A stretch of 64,000 nt of DNA, from the NCBI RefSeq assembly GCF_900188115.1, contig NZ_FZNW01000002.1:124001-188000 (forward strand). The letters are read 5' to 3'. The notes beneath the pieces were generated by a model that was not told the origin of the DNA, made no database searches, and saw only the letters and a program-made list of their open reading frames with translations. Shown here piece by piece: positions 46,825 through 54,603 of this stretch; the stretch's first letter is position 1; the number at the start of each line of letters is the position of its first letter. A program made the translations under genes and the position numbers. Source of the stretch: Haloechinothrix alba (GTDB lineage: Bacteria; Actinomycetota; Actinomycetes; Mycobacteriales; Pseudonocardiaceae).

Positions 46825-47424
46825 GTGACCGAACCCAGCGATGTCCCCGGAGCCGGCGAGCGCGTGTTGCTCGCCGGCCTCGGCAATCCCGGCCCCGGCT
46901 ACGCCGGCAACCGGCACAACATCGGTTTCGGCGTCCTCGAGGAGCTGGCCTCCCGGATGGGCGAGAAGTTCACGTCGCACAAGGCGCGCGCCGATGTCAT
47001 CGAGGGCAGGCTGGCAGGTTGTCGCGTCGTGCTGGCCAAGCCGCGCTCGTACATGAACCTCACCGGCCGTCCGGTATCCGGCCTCGCACGGTACTTCGGT
47101 ATCGAGCCGTCCGGTGTCGTCGCCGTGCACGACGAGCTCGACCTCGACTTCGGTGCGGTTCGCCTGAAGTTCGGCGGCGGGGAGAGCGGGCACAACGGCC
47201 TGCGGTCGATCACCAAGTCGCTCGGCACGAAGGACTACTACCGGGTGCGCTTCGGTGTCGGCCGCCCGCCCGGCCGGATGCCCGCCGCGGACTACGTGCT
47301 CAAGGACTTCTCCGCGGCCGAGCGCCGCGAGCTCGACCTGCACATCGGGACCTGCGCCGACGCCGTCGAGACGTTGCTGGAGAAGGGTCTCGCGGCGGCA
47401 CAGACGATCTTCCACGCGCGCTGA
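46825..47424 (+). CDS. pth: Peptidyl-tRNA hydrolase
   Basis: Recycles peptidyl-tRNAs that drop off the ribosome. The 199-residue product has the substrate loop GLGNPGPGYAGNRHNIGFGVLEEL with catalytic His. KPRSYMNLTGRPVS supplies the conserved Asn, and VVAVHDELDLDFGAVRLKFGGGESGHNGLRSI supplies Asp and the second Asn. The start is GTG at 46825, 15 bases after the rplY stop. Convergent with the acyl-AMP ligase gene; three short repeats lie between. Confidence 0.96.
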   Translation: MTEPSDVPGAGERVLLAGLGNPGPGYAGNRHNIGFGVLEELASRMGEKFTSHKARADVIEGRLAGCRVVLAKPRSYMNLTGRPVSGLARYFGIEPSGVVAVHDELDLDFGAVRLKFGGGESGHNGLRSITKSLGTKDYYRVRFGVGRPPGRMPAADYVLKDFSAAERRELDLHIGTCADAVETLLEKGLAAAQTIFHAR

Positions 47425-47426
47425 CC

Positions 47427-47490
47427 CGACACGAGGTGTCGACCAGCCCGACACGGTGTGCCGAACGGGTCGACACGGTGTGCCGGCGGG
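47427..47490. repeat. Three short direct repeats between pth and the acyl-AMP ligase gene
   Basis: Units cgacacgaggtgtcga, cgacacggtgtgccga and cgacacggtgtgccgg begin at about 47428, 47449 and 47471. The first is a perfect 6-3-6 palindrome (CGACAC-GAG-GTGTCG). They occupy the convergent intergenic gap, so a transcription-termination role is plausible. Confidence 0.5.
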
Positions 47491-47507
47491 CCCGGCGTGG
47501 CCGACCG

Positions 47508-49196
47508 TCAGACGTGGCCGCGCCGGGTGATCTCCTCGGCGAAATGGGACGCCGTGGCCGCGCGCTTCACCTTGCCGGACGGGGTCTTGAGCAGGCTGCC
47601 CGGCTCGAGCACCACAACGGCGTAGGGGCGCATCTCGACGGCATCCACCACGCGCTTGGAGACCTCCCTGGCGATGGTCCGCTCGGCCTCCTCGTCGCCT
47701 GCCGACTTCGACTCCAGCACGACCGCGAACCGTTCCCTGCGGGTGCCCGCGTCGAGCCGCACCGCGACGGCGTTTCCGGCACGCACACCGTCCACCGCAC
47801 ACACCGCCCGCTCGACGTCCGTCGGGTAGATGTTGCGACCCCCCATGATGATGACGTCCTTGCTGCGACCGCAGATCACGATCTGCCCGTCGACCAGGTA
47901 GCCGGTGTCACCCGTGGCGAACCATCCGGCACTGTCCAGCGCGGCTACCGGACCGTCGGTGGTCAGGTACCCCGGGGTCATGGCCGACCCCCTGAGCCTG
48001 ATCTCGCCGACCTCGCGCTCGCCGAGCTCGGCACCGTTCTCGTCCACCACGACGACCTCGAGCCCCGGCAATGGCCTGCCGAGCACGGCGAACGAGCGGA
48101 CCTGCTCGGTACCGCGCCGCGGGTCACCTTCCGGGACGGCGACCGCGATGTTCCGCGTCTCCAGCGCCGTTGTCTCGACCACGTCCATCTCCAGGCCCGA
48201 GCCGATCGGGGCGAACGACACCGCCAGCGTGGACTCGGCCAGCCCGTAGGCCGGAAAGATCGCCCCGGGGTCCAGGTCGAAGCGCTGCCCCGCCTCGACG
48301 AACGTGCGCACGGACTCCTCGTCGACGGGTTCGGCCCCGTTGAGCGCGATACGCAGGCTGGACAGGTCGTAGGCATCGTCCTCGGCAACCCGGGCCATCC
48401 GCTTGCCCGTGATCGCGTAGGCGAAGTTCGGCGCCGCCGTCATGGTCGCGCGGTACTTGCTGATCAGCTCGGGCCAGAGCAGCGGGCCGGACAGGAAGTC
48501 CGCGGGCGTGACCTTGGCCAGCTCCACGCCGAAGGTCATGGGCACGGTCAGCAGGCCGACCATGCCCATGTCGTGGAACAGCGGTAACCACGACACCATC
48601 GTGTCGAACTCCGGGTCGAACTCGGAGCGCTCCATCATCGCCGTCATGTTCGAGTAGAGGTTGCGGTGCGTGATCTTGACGGCCTTGGGCTCCGCGGTGG
48701 AGCCGCTGGTCAGCTGCAGCAACGCGAGATCGTCCTCAGCCGCGCCGACCGGCTCGGCGAGCGGCTCGGCGTCGAGCAGGTCGGCGATCATCCGGTACTG
48801 GATGCCGTGCTCGTCGAGCACCGGAGCCAGCTGCTCGAACGGGTCGCCGAGCAGCACAAGGTCGGAGCCGATCATCCGCAGCACGCGGATCGTGTCCTCT
48901 GCCCATTCGGCGAGGTCGGTGCGCTGTGTCGGCTGGTGCAGCATCGTGACGCTGCCGCCTGCCAGCCACACGGCCTGAGCGACCGGAGCGATCAGGGCGG
49001 GGGCTGCTGCGAGCACACCCACCGCGGCTCCGGGGCGCAGACCGGCGGAGACCAACCCGCCCGCTGCCCCGCGCGCCCGCTCGTGCACCTCTGCCCAGGT
49101 CCTGCGAACCGGCTCGTGCGGCTCACCGGTGGTCATCCCGGTACGCAGCCCGACGCCTGCTGCCGTCGCGGTCAGCGTGTCAACGAAGCGACTCAT
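47508..49196 (-). CDS. Fatty-acyl-AMP ligase / acyl-CoA synthetase-like protein
   Basis: A 562-residue ANL-superfamily enzyme. ATP-binding P-loop is LLQLTSGSTAEPKAVKITHRN (about residue 165). FPAYGLAESTLAVSF and GWFATGDTGYLVDGQIVICGRSKDVIIMGGRNIYP are adenylation motifs, and the C-terminal lysine motif is GKVKRAA. It activates a carboxylic acid as acyl-AMP for transfer to CoA or a carrier protein. The start MSRFVDTL aligns with mycobacterial Rv1013 (Pks16), which occupies the same pth-adjacent slot. A GTG at 49235 overlapping the ABC-F stop is an alternative start. Substrate unknown. Confidence 0.9.
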   Translation of the reverse strand: MSRFVDTLTATAAGVGLRTGMTTGEPHEPVRRTWAEVHERARGAAGGLVSAGLRPGAAVGVLAAAPALIAPVAQAVWLAGGSVTMLHQPTQRTDLAEWAEDTIRVLRMIGSDLVLLGDPFEQLAPVLDEHGIQYRMIADLLDAEPLAEPVGAAEDDLALLQLTSGSTAEPKAVKITHRNLYSNMTAMMERSEFDPEFDTMVSWLPLFHDMGMVGLLTVPMTFGVELAKVTPADFLSGPLLWPELISKYRATMTAAPNFAYAITGKRMARVAEDDAYDLSSLRIALNGAEPVDEESVRTFVEAGQRFDLDPGAIFPAYGLAESTLAVSFAPIGSGLEMDVVETTALETRNIAVAVPEGDPRRGTEQVRSFAVLGRPLPGLEVVVVDENGAELGEREVGEIRLRGSAMTPGYLTTDGPVAALDSAGWFATGDTGYLVDGQIVICGRSKDVIIMGGRNIYPTDVERAVCAVDGVRAGNAVAVRLDAGTRRERFAVVLESKSAGDEEAERTIAREVSKRVVDAVEMRPYAVVVLEPGSLLKTPSGKVKRAATASHFAEEITRRGHV

Positions 49197-49231
49197 GACC
49201 CCGAGCTTATCTGTGCCCGTGCCCGTGGTGA

Positions 49232-51055
49232 TCACTCGACCTGCTCGGCCGTGGCCATCCAGCGGTTCTCCACCTCGTCCTTCTCCTGCCGAACGGACTT
49301 GAGCTCGGTGTCCAGCTCCATCAGGCGATCGGGATCGGTGGCCGCCCCCGCGAGCTCCTCGTGCAGCTCACGTTCCCGGCCTGCCAGGGTGTCCAGTCTG
49401 CGCTCCAGCTTGGCCAGCTCCTTGCGCGCCGCGCGCTGCTCGGCCGCGCTCGGCCGATCCGCTGTGGCCGGCCGCTGCTGCGTAGCGGCCGCCTCCTGAG
49501 CGGCGGAGCCGGTGGTCTCCTTGCGCCCTGCCCCGCCGGTGTCCTTGTGCCCGGGCGCGACGTGCCGCCCGCGCCGCGCGAGGTACTCGTCGATACCGCC
49601 CGGCAGGTGCGTGACCGTCCCGTCACCAGGCAGCGCGTACACCGAGTCACACGCCCTCTCGACCAGGTACCGGTCGTGGGAGACGACGACGAGGGTGCCC
49701 GGCCACGAGTCGAGCACGTCCTCCAGCTGCTGGAGCGTGTCGATGTCCAGGTCGTTGGTCGGTTCGTCGAGCAGCAGCACGTTCGGCTCGCTCATCAGCA
49801 GCCTGGCGAGCTGGAGCCTGCGGCGCTCGCCGCCGGAGAGGTCGCGGACCCGTGTCCACTGCCGCGAGGAACCGAATCCGAACCGTTCCGCGAGCTGCGA
49901 GGCGGTGAACTCCTGCTTGCCGAGCGATACACGCCGGGCGACGTCCTCGACGGCCTCCAGCACCCGCCGCTCACCCGGCAGGTCCTCCAGCTCCTGCACC
50001 AGCTGCGCGAGCCGCACCGTCTTGCCTTGTACCCGGGTGCCCTCGTCCGGTTCGACCTCCCCGCCGATCAGCCGCAACAGCGTGGTCTTGCCCGAGCCGT
50101 TCACCCCGACGATGCCGATCCGCTCGCCGGGGCCGATACGCCAGGTCACCGAGTCCAGGATGGGGACCGACCCCGCGTGCAGCGTCACGTCCTCCAGCTC
50201 GACCACGGTCTTGCCGAGCCTGCGCCGCGCGAAGGCGTGCAGCTCGACCGTGTCCCGCGGCTGCGGGACGTCGGCGATCAGCGCCTCGGCGGCCTCCACC
50301 CGGTACTTCGGTTTGGAGGTCCGCGCCTTCGCCCCGCGATGCAGCCAGGCGAGCTCCTTGCGCGCCAGGTTGCGGCGCTTGTCCTCGGTGGCCTTGGCGA
50401 TACGGGCCCGCTCGGCCCGCGCGTACACCCAGTCGGCGTAGCCGCCCTCGTACTGCTCGACCGACAGGTCGACCACCTCCCAGGTGCGGCTGCACACCGT
50501 GTCCAGGAACCAGCGGTCGTGCGTGACGACGATCAGTGCGACACGCCGCGCGAGCAGGTGCTCGGCCAGCCAGTTCACGCCCTCGATGTCGAGATGGTTG
50601 GTCGGCTCGTCGAGCACGATCACGTCGAGCTCGCGCACCAGCTCCGCGGCCAGTGCCACCCGACGCCGCTCGCCCCCGGACAGCGTGCTGACATCGGTGT
50701 CGAAACCGAGCGTGTCGATCCCGAGGCCGTGCACGATGGAGCGCACCCGCGGGTCCGCGGCCCATTCGTGGTCGGCGGTGTAACCGGCGAGCACCGCATC
50801 CCCGACCCGCGCACCGGATGTGAGGTCGGTCCGTTGCGTCACCACGGCCAGCCGCAGGTCGCGCGCCCAGCTGACACGGCCACTGTCGGGGGGTTCGACA
50901 CCCGCGAGGATCTCCAGCAGGGTCGTCTTGCCGCACCCGTTCAGGCCGACGACCCCGATCCGGTCGCCGGTGTCGATGCCCAGCGAGACGCCACGCAGCA
51001 ACTCCCGGTCGCCATAGGACTTGGCAATCGACTCGGTGTTGATCAGGTTCGCCAT
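49232..51055 (-). CDS. ABC-F family ATPase (Uup-like)
   Basis: A 607-residue soluble protein with two ABC cassettes: Walker A GLNGCGKTT and GVNGSGKTT, signature LSGGERRRVALAAEL and LSGGERRRLQLARLL, Walker B VIVLDEPTNHLD and LLLDEPTNDLD. A linker (the P-site tRNA interaction motif region, residues ~235-300) joins them. A C-terminal coiled coil (RAARKELAKLERRLDTLAGRERELHEEL) resembles the Uup DNA- or ribosome-binding tail. No transmembrane part: ABC-F proteins act on ribosomes. Likely housekeeping rather than a resistance factor, since it sits in a conserved gene order. Confidence 0.93.
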   Translation of the reverse strand: MANLINTESIAKSYGDRELLRGVSLGIDTGDRIGVVGLNGCGKTTLLEILAGVEPPDSGRVSWARDLRLAVVTQRTDLTSGARVGDAVLAGYTADHEWAADPRVRSIVHGLGIDTLGFDTDVSTLSGGERRRVALAAELVRELDVIVLDEPTNHLDIEGVNWLAEHLLARRVALIVVTHDRWFLDTVCSRTWEVVDLSVEQYEGGYADWVYARAERARIAKATEDKRRNLARKELAWLHRGAKARTSKPKYRVEAAEALIADVPQPRDTVELHAFARRRLGKTVVELEDVTLHAGSVPILDSVTWRIGPGERIGIVGVNGSGKTTLLRLIGGEVEPDEGTRVQGKTVRLAQLVQELEDLPGERRVLEAVEDVARRVSLGKQEFTASQLAERFGFGSSRQWTRVRDLSGGERRRLQLARLLMSEPNVLLLDEPTNDLDIDTLQQLEDVLDSWPGTLVVVSHDRYLVERACDSVYALPGDGTVTHLPGGIDEYLARRGRHVAPGHKDTGGAGRKETTGSAAQEAAATQQRPATADRPSAAEQRAARKELAKLERRLDTLAGRERELHEELAGAATDPDRLMELDTELKSVRQEKDEVENRWMATAEQVE

Positions 51056-51175
51056 ATGTACGGATTCCAGCCTCTCGACGAGCGTTCTGGACCATTGTCC
51101 CGTCCGGGTACCTCATTCACCCCAGCCGGGAACCTGCGACGTCCCCGGCCGCGGCGGCCCGTTCACCGCGGACGT

Positions 51176-52144
51176 TCAGGCGTGGACCTGCGGCGGGGGT
51201 GTCGGCTCCGGCGAGTCCTCGCCGTCGACGATGCGCGCACCGTGCACGGGCCCGTGCGCCACCCGCACCGTGCGGCACACCCCGGCTCCGGCGAGCTGTG
51301 CCGCGACCTCGACGGCCGAGTCGCCGTCGGTGCACAGGAAGGCGCACGTCGGGCCGGAACCCGAGACGACCCCGGCGAGCGCACCGGCCTCCACCCCGGC
51401 ACGCAGCGTGCGGCGCAGGTTCGACCGCAACGACACCGCCGCCGCCTGGAGATCGTTGCCGAGCAGCAGCGCAAGCTGGCGGGGGTCCCCGGAGGCGAGC
51501 GCCTCGACCAGCGGGTCGTAGGAACCCACCCGCGGTGGGTCGCCCACGGCACGCAACCGGTCCAGCTCGCCGTAGACCTTCGGGGTGGACAGGCCCCGGT
51601 TGTCGAAGGCGAGCACCCAGTGGAAGGTGTGCCTGGACAGCACGGGAACGAGCTGCTCGCCGCGCCCGGTCCCCAGCGCGGTGCCGCCGGAGAGGGCGAA
51701 CGGGACGTCGCTGCCGAGCTGCACGGCCAGCGTGCCGAGGTCCTCCCGTGTGACGTCCAGGTCCCACAGCGCGGACAGGCCGACCAGCACGGCTGCCGCG
51801 TCCGCGCTCCCGCCTGCCATGCCGCCTGCCACCGGGATCTCCTTGCGGATCATCACCCGGACCCCGGCCTCGTCCTCCGGCCGCCCGACGTGGTCGGCGA
51901 GCAAGCGGACGGCGCGCCACGCAAGGTTGTCCGAGTTCCGCGGGATCGTGCCCGTGCCTTCACCCTGAACGTCGACGCCCGGCTCCTCGGAGGCGGCCAC
52001 GGTCACGTCGTCGGACAGCGACAGTGCCTGGAACACCGTGCTGATCTCGTGATACCCGTCCGAGCGCTGGTCCCCGATACCCAGATGCAAGTTGATCTTG
52101 GATGGCGCGCGGACCGTGACGGGCGGCGGCACAACGGCTAGCAC
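51176..52144 (-). CDS. ispE: 4-diphosphocytidyl-2-C-methyl-D-erythritol kinase
   Basis: Phosphorylates CDP-ME in the MEP isoprenoid pathway. The 322-residue GHMP kinase has [24 protein letters not shown] (substrate Lys), [17 protein letters not shown] (ATP loop) and a C-terminal [17 protein letters not shown] at 52144 gives [18 protein letters not shown]; a GTG 21 bases upstream is less likely. It lies downstream of the MetN-like gene, 59 bases away on the same strand, in the mycobacterial rpfB-ksgA-ispE order. Confidence 0.95.
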   Translation of the reverse strand: MLAVVPPPVTVRAPSKINLHLGIGDQRSDGYHEISTVFQALSLSDDVTVAASEEPGVDVQGEGTGTIPRNSDNLAWRAVRLLADHVGRPEDEAGVRVMIRKEIPVAGGMAGGSADAAAVLVGLSALWDLDVTREDLGTLAVQLGSDVPFALSGGTALGTGRGEQLVPVLSRHTFHWVLAFDNRGLSTPKVYGELDRLRAVGDPPRVGSYDPLVEALASGDPRQLALLLGNDLQAAAVSLRSNLRRTLRAGVEAGALAGVVSGSGPTCAFLCTDGDSAVEVAAQLAGAGVCRTVRVAHGPVHGARIVDGEDSPEPTPPPQVHA

Positions 52145-52203
52145 GGTCCCAGCGTACCTGGGCACCCCCCGCAGGCGTGTAGCTCAGCCCGGAACGGCGC
52201 GCC

Positions 52204-53268
52204 CTACACTGCGACGCCCGCGAGGCTGCGGGTCTGGTGGGCGAGCAGCTCGTCGACCCCGGCCATGCCCAGGTCGGCCTCGCTGACCCTGCCGCCGTGC
52301 TCGGAGATCCAGCGCAGCGCTGCATCGCTGTCCGCGCCGCTGAGGCCCAGCCGGAAACGCCCCACCGGCGTGTCGCCGACCCTCGTGACTCCACCCCCGA
52401 GCGTGCTCAGCTCCACGCCGAACCGCGTACTCGCCTCACCGAGCACCGAGGCCACGGTCGCGTGCCCGACCAGCACGACATCGACCAGCCGGTCGAAGCC
52501 CGCCGCCGCGCCCGAGTGCGCCACGGCAGGAAGCACGCTGCGCGCCGTCACGCTGTCCTGGTCGCCGAGCAGCTCCAGCAGCGCACCGCTCTCCACCAGC
52601 CGCCCGCCGGAGAGCACGCTGACATGGTCACAGATCTTGCGCACGACGCCGGCATCCGTGGTGGCCACCAGCACGGTGATGCCGTACTCGGCCCACGCTC
52701 TGTCCAGCGCGGCGAGCACCCCGCCCGACTGCTCCCCGTCGAGGTCGTCGGTCAGCTCCTCGGCGATCAGTAACGACGGGCGCGAAGCCAGCGCCCGCGC
52801 CAGCGCCACCCGCCTGCGTTGCCCCTCGCTGAGCTCGGCAGGCCTGCGGGCAGCCCCACGGGTCAGCCCGATGAGGTCGATCAGTTCGGCGACCCGCTTC
52901 CTGCGCGCCGGGCCGTCGAGGCCGGCACGCTCGAGAGGGGCCGCGATGTTGCCGGCGGCCGTGCGTTCCGGGTGCAGCACGTAGCGCGAGTCCACGCGGC
53001 CGATCCTTGCGCGCAGCTCCCGGCGCTTGCCCGCTTCCAGCGCGACCGGATCGACGCCGTTGAAGCGGACCACGCCGGAGTCCGGCGCGTCGTGCAGTCC
53101 CAGGATCGCCGCGAGCGTCGACGTGCCCGACCCCGCAGGGCCGAGCAACCCGCTCAGCGAGCCCTCGGGGATCTCGGTACTCACGTCGTAGAGCGCCATG
53201 GCCCCGGACGGGGTCGGCGAGGTATGCGGCACGGCCGCGGACTTGGAGATACTCTCAGCTGAAATCAC
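52204..53268 (-). CDS. MetN-like ABC ATPase with degenerate catalytic motifs and a NIL domain
   Basis: The 354-residue protein aligns with MetN, the ATPase of methionine importers. Walker A reads GPAGSGTST (residues 43-51) with Thr49 in place of the invariant Lys. The Q-loop position is Ser94, the signature is LSEGQ (146-150), Walker B is SLLIAEE with Glu170 for Asp, and the switch His is Thr204. ATP hydrolysis is unlikely. Yet the C-terminal NIL domain (VELSTLGGGVTRVGDTPVGR, about 285-345) looks intact; in MetN it binds methionine as a feedback site. GTG at 53268 is set by GAGGAG six bases upstream. No MetI or MetQ is nearby. Preceded by a SAM-I riboswitch and a leader peptide. Best read as a SAM-regulated methionine-sensing pseudo-ATPase. 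Confidence 0.85.
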   Translation of the reverse strand: MISAESISKSAAVPHTSPTPSGAMALYDVSTEIPEGSLSGLLGPAGSGTSTLAAILGLHDAPDSGVVRFNGVDPVALEAGKRRELRARIGRVDSRYVLHPERTAAGNIAAPLERAGLDGPARRKRVAELIDLIGLTRGAARRPAELSEGQRRRVALARALASRPSLLIAEELTDDLDGEQSGGVLAALDRAWAEYGITVLVATTDAGVVRKICDHVSVLSGGRLVESGALLELLGDQDSVTARSVLPAVAHSGAAAGFDRLVDVVLVGHATVASVLGEASTRFGVELSTLGGGVTRVGDTPVGRFRLGLSGADSDAALRWISEHGGRVSEADLGMAGVDELLAHQTRSLAGVAV

Positions 53269-53356
53269 GACATGCTCCTCGATGAGGTCTCCCGCGCGCG
53301 GCTCGGCAGGCTCACTACCGGAACGGGCGGGATGAAGGCGGACGGGGACGGACCGG

Positions 53357-53434
53357 TCAGCGACGACAGGCGCTGTTGGTCCGACGTCCCTCGTCGACGA
53401 CACGACGTCGTGTCAGCAGTCGTGATACGTACAT
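53357..53434 (-). CDS. 25-residue leader peptide under riboswitch control
   Basis: ATG at 53434 follows GGAGGAG by three bases and runs 25 codons to a TGA. The sequence SRLLTRRRVVDEGRR with a SACRR ending resembles the actinobacterial putative leader peptide pattern (LLTRR-x-VD-x-RR...SAxCR) found before sulfur-metabolism genes and linked to cysteine-responsive attenuation. The ribosome site overlaps the 3' strand of riboswitch helix P1, so SAM should repress its translation. The main gene starts 88 bases later in another frame. Confidence 0.6.
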   Translation of the reverse strand: MYVSRLLTRRRVVDEGRRTNSACRR

Positions 53435-53442
53435 GCACTCCT

Positions 53443-53558
53443 CCATCGAACCTGGCGGTAGCACCTGCCCGTGGTGACGGGGAGCACGCGATCCGGCGTG
53501 GCCCTGCGGGCGGTTGCTGCGGCTTCAGCGAGCCAGGTCTCTCAGCCGCTCGGGATGG
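53443..53558 (-). promoter_or_regulatory. SAM-I (S-box) riboswitch
   Basis: On the minus strand CCATC (5') and GATGG (3') form P1. GCGGC/GCCGC form P2 enclosing GAGAGACCTGGCTCGCTGA (compare consensus AGAGGGACTGGCCCGATGA). AGCAACC leads into P3 (GCCCGCAGGGC... to CACGGGC), and the 3' core GGTGCTACCGCCAG matches GGTGCTAnnnCCAG. All SAM-I landmarks are present. The P1 3' strand runs into GGAGGAG, the leader peptide ribosome site, implying translational control by SAM. Confidence 0.92.
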
Positions 53559-53567
53559 ATACCTCAC

Positions 53568-53573
53568 GTATTA
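53568..53573 (-). promoter_or_regulatory. Candidate -10 box of the riboswitch transcript
   Basis: TAATAC (TGTAATAC, a near extended -10) on the minus strand lies ten bases before the riboswitch P1 helix, the right place for a start site around 53561. A TTGCCA about 20 bases upstream is a poor -35 by spacing. Confidence 0.4.
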
Positions 53574-53613
53574 CAGCGCATCTGGTTGCCTGCTGGCAAG
53601 CCACGGGGGCACC

Positions 53614-54495
53614 TCATTGACTTACGTCACAATCCGCGGCCCGCACCTGGGCGGCGAGCCGCGCGAAGTCGGCCACGGTGAGACGCTCCCCGCGCGTAGC
53701 AGGGTCGATGCCGGCCGAGACCAGCGACTCGGCGGCCCGCGCTGCGGAGCCGAACCACGGGGCGAGCGCGGCACGCAACATCTTCCGCCGCTGCGCGAAC
53801 GCCGCGTCGACCAGCGCGAACGTCGTCTCGCGGTCCCCGGACGCAGGCGGCTCGCCACGGTCGAACCGCACGAGCGCGGAATCCACGTTGGGCACCGGCC
53901 AGAACACCGACCTCGGCACGGCGCCCGCACGCTGCGCGGTGCCGAACCACGCCAGCTTCACACTCGGCACCCCGTACACCCGGCTGCCGGGCCCGGCCAC
54001 CATCCTGTCCGCGACCTCCGCCTGCACCATCACCAGGGCGCGACGCACCGAGGGGAACGCGGCGAGCAGGTGCAGCACGACGGGCACCGCGACGTTGTAC
54101 GGCAGGTTGGCGACCAGGGTGGTGGGAGGGCGTTCCAGGTCAGCGGCCTCCAAGCGCAGCGCGTCCGCGCACAGCACCGTCAACCGGTCGCTGTGCCGGC
54201 CGGCACGGCCTGCCACCGTGCGCGCCAGGCATCCGGCCAGCCCGCTGTCGACCTCGACGGCCACCACGCTCGCTCCGGTGTCGAGCAACCCCAGGGTCAG
54301 CGACCCCAGACCGGGACCGACCTCGAGAACGACGTCCTCACCACTGAGCTCGGCGAGCCCGGCGACACGGCGAACCGTGTTGGGGTCGTGCACGAAGTTC
54401 TGCCCGAGCTTCTTGGTCGGGCGTATCCCCAGTTCGGCGGCCAGGGAGCGAACGTCCGCCGGACCGAGCAGTGCCACATCCGAGGTTCCGGCCAC
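53614..54495 (-). CDS. rsmA: 16S rRNA (adenine1518-N6/adenine1519-N6)-dimethyltransferase
   Basis: Dimethylates two adenines in helix 45 of 16S rRNA during 30S maturation (KsgA). The 293-residue product has [19 protein letters not shown] motif [16 protein letters not shown], and catalytic motif [17 protein letters not shown]-terminal helical domain ([18 protein letters not shown]) binds RNA. Stop and riboswitch lie 55 bases apart, so the MetN-like gene has its own transcription start rather than reading from rsmA. Confidence 0.96.
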   Translation of the reverse strand: MAGTSDVALLGPADVRSLAAELGIRPTKKLGQNFVHDPNTVRRVAGLAELSGEDVVLEVGPGLGSLTLGLLDTGASVVAVEVDSGLAGCLARTVAGRAGRHSDRLTVLCADALRLEAADLERPPTTLVANLPYNVAVPVVLHLLAAFPSVRRALVMVQAEVADRMVAGPGSRVYGVPSVKLAWFGTAQRAGAVPRSVFWPVPNVDSALVRFDRGEPPASGDRETTFALVDAAFAQRRKMLRAALAPWFGSAARAAESLVSAGIDPATRGERLTVADFARLAAQVRAADCDVSQ

Positions 54496-54534
54496 ACTGC
54501 CCAGCCTACGGCCTGGCGCGAGGGCCGTGCCCGG

Positions 54535-54588
54535 GAGGCCGAAGGGCCCCTCCGGTGCACATGTGGTACCCGAGGAGGCCTGCGGCTC
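54535..54588. repeat. Dispersed palindrome, family A, copy 2
   Basis: A 54-base imperfect palindrome, gaggccgaagggcccctccgg ... cgaggaggcctgcggctc, around tgcacatgtggtacc. About four fifths of positions match the copy at 17112-17164, including ggtgca(t/c)atgtggtacccgaggag. This copy separates rpfB from rsmA on the minus strand. Confidence 0.7.
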
Positions 54589-54603
54589 GGCGGCTGCCGG
54601 GCA

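Noticed and set aside
49361-52141. 926-codon plus-strand open frame
   Set aside because: Antisense of the ABC-F ATPase and ispE genes; composition of Arg/Gln/His/Val typical of a shadow frame.
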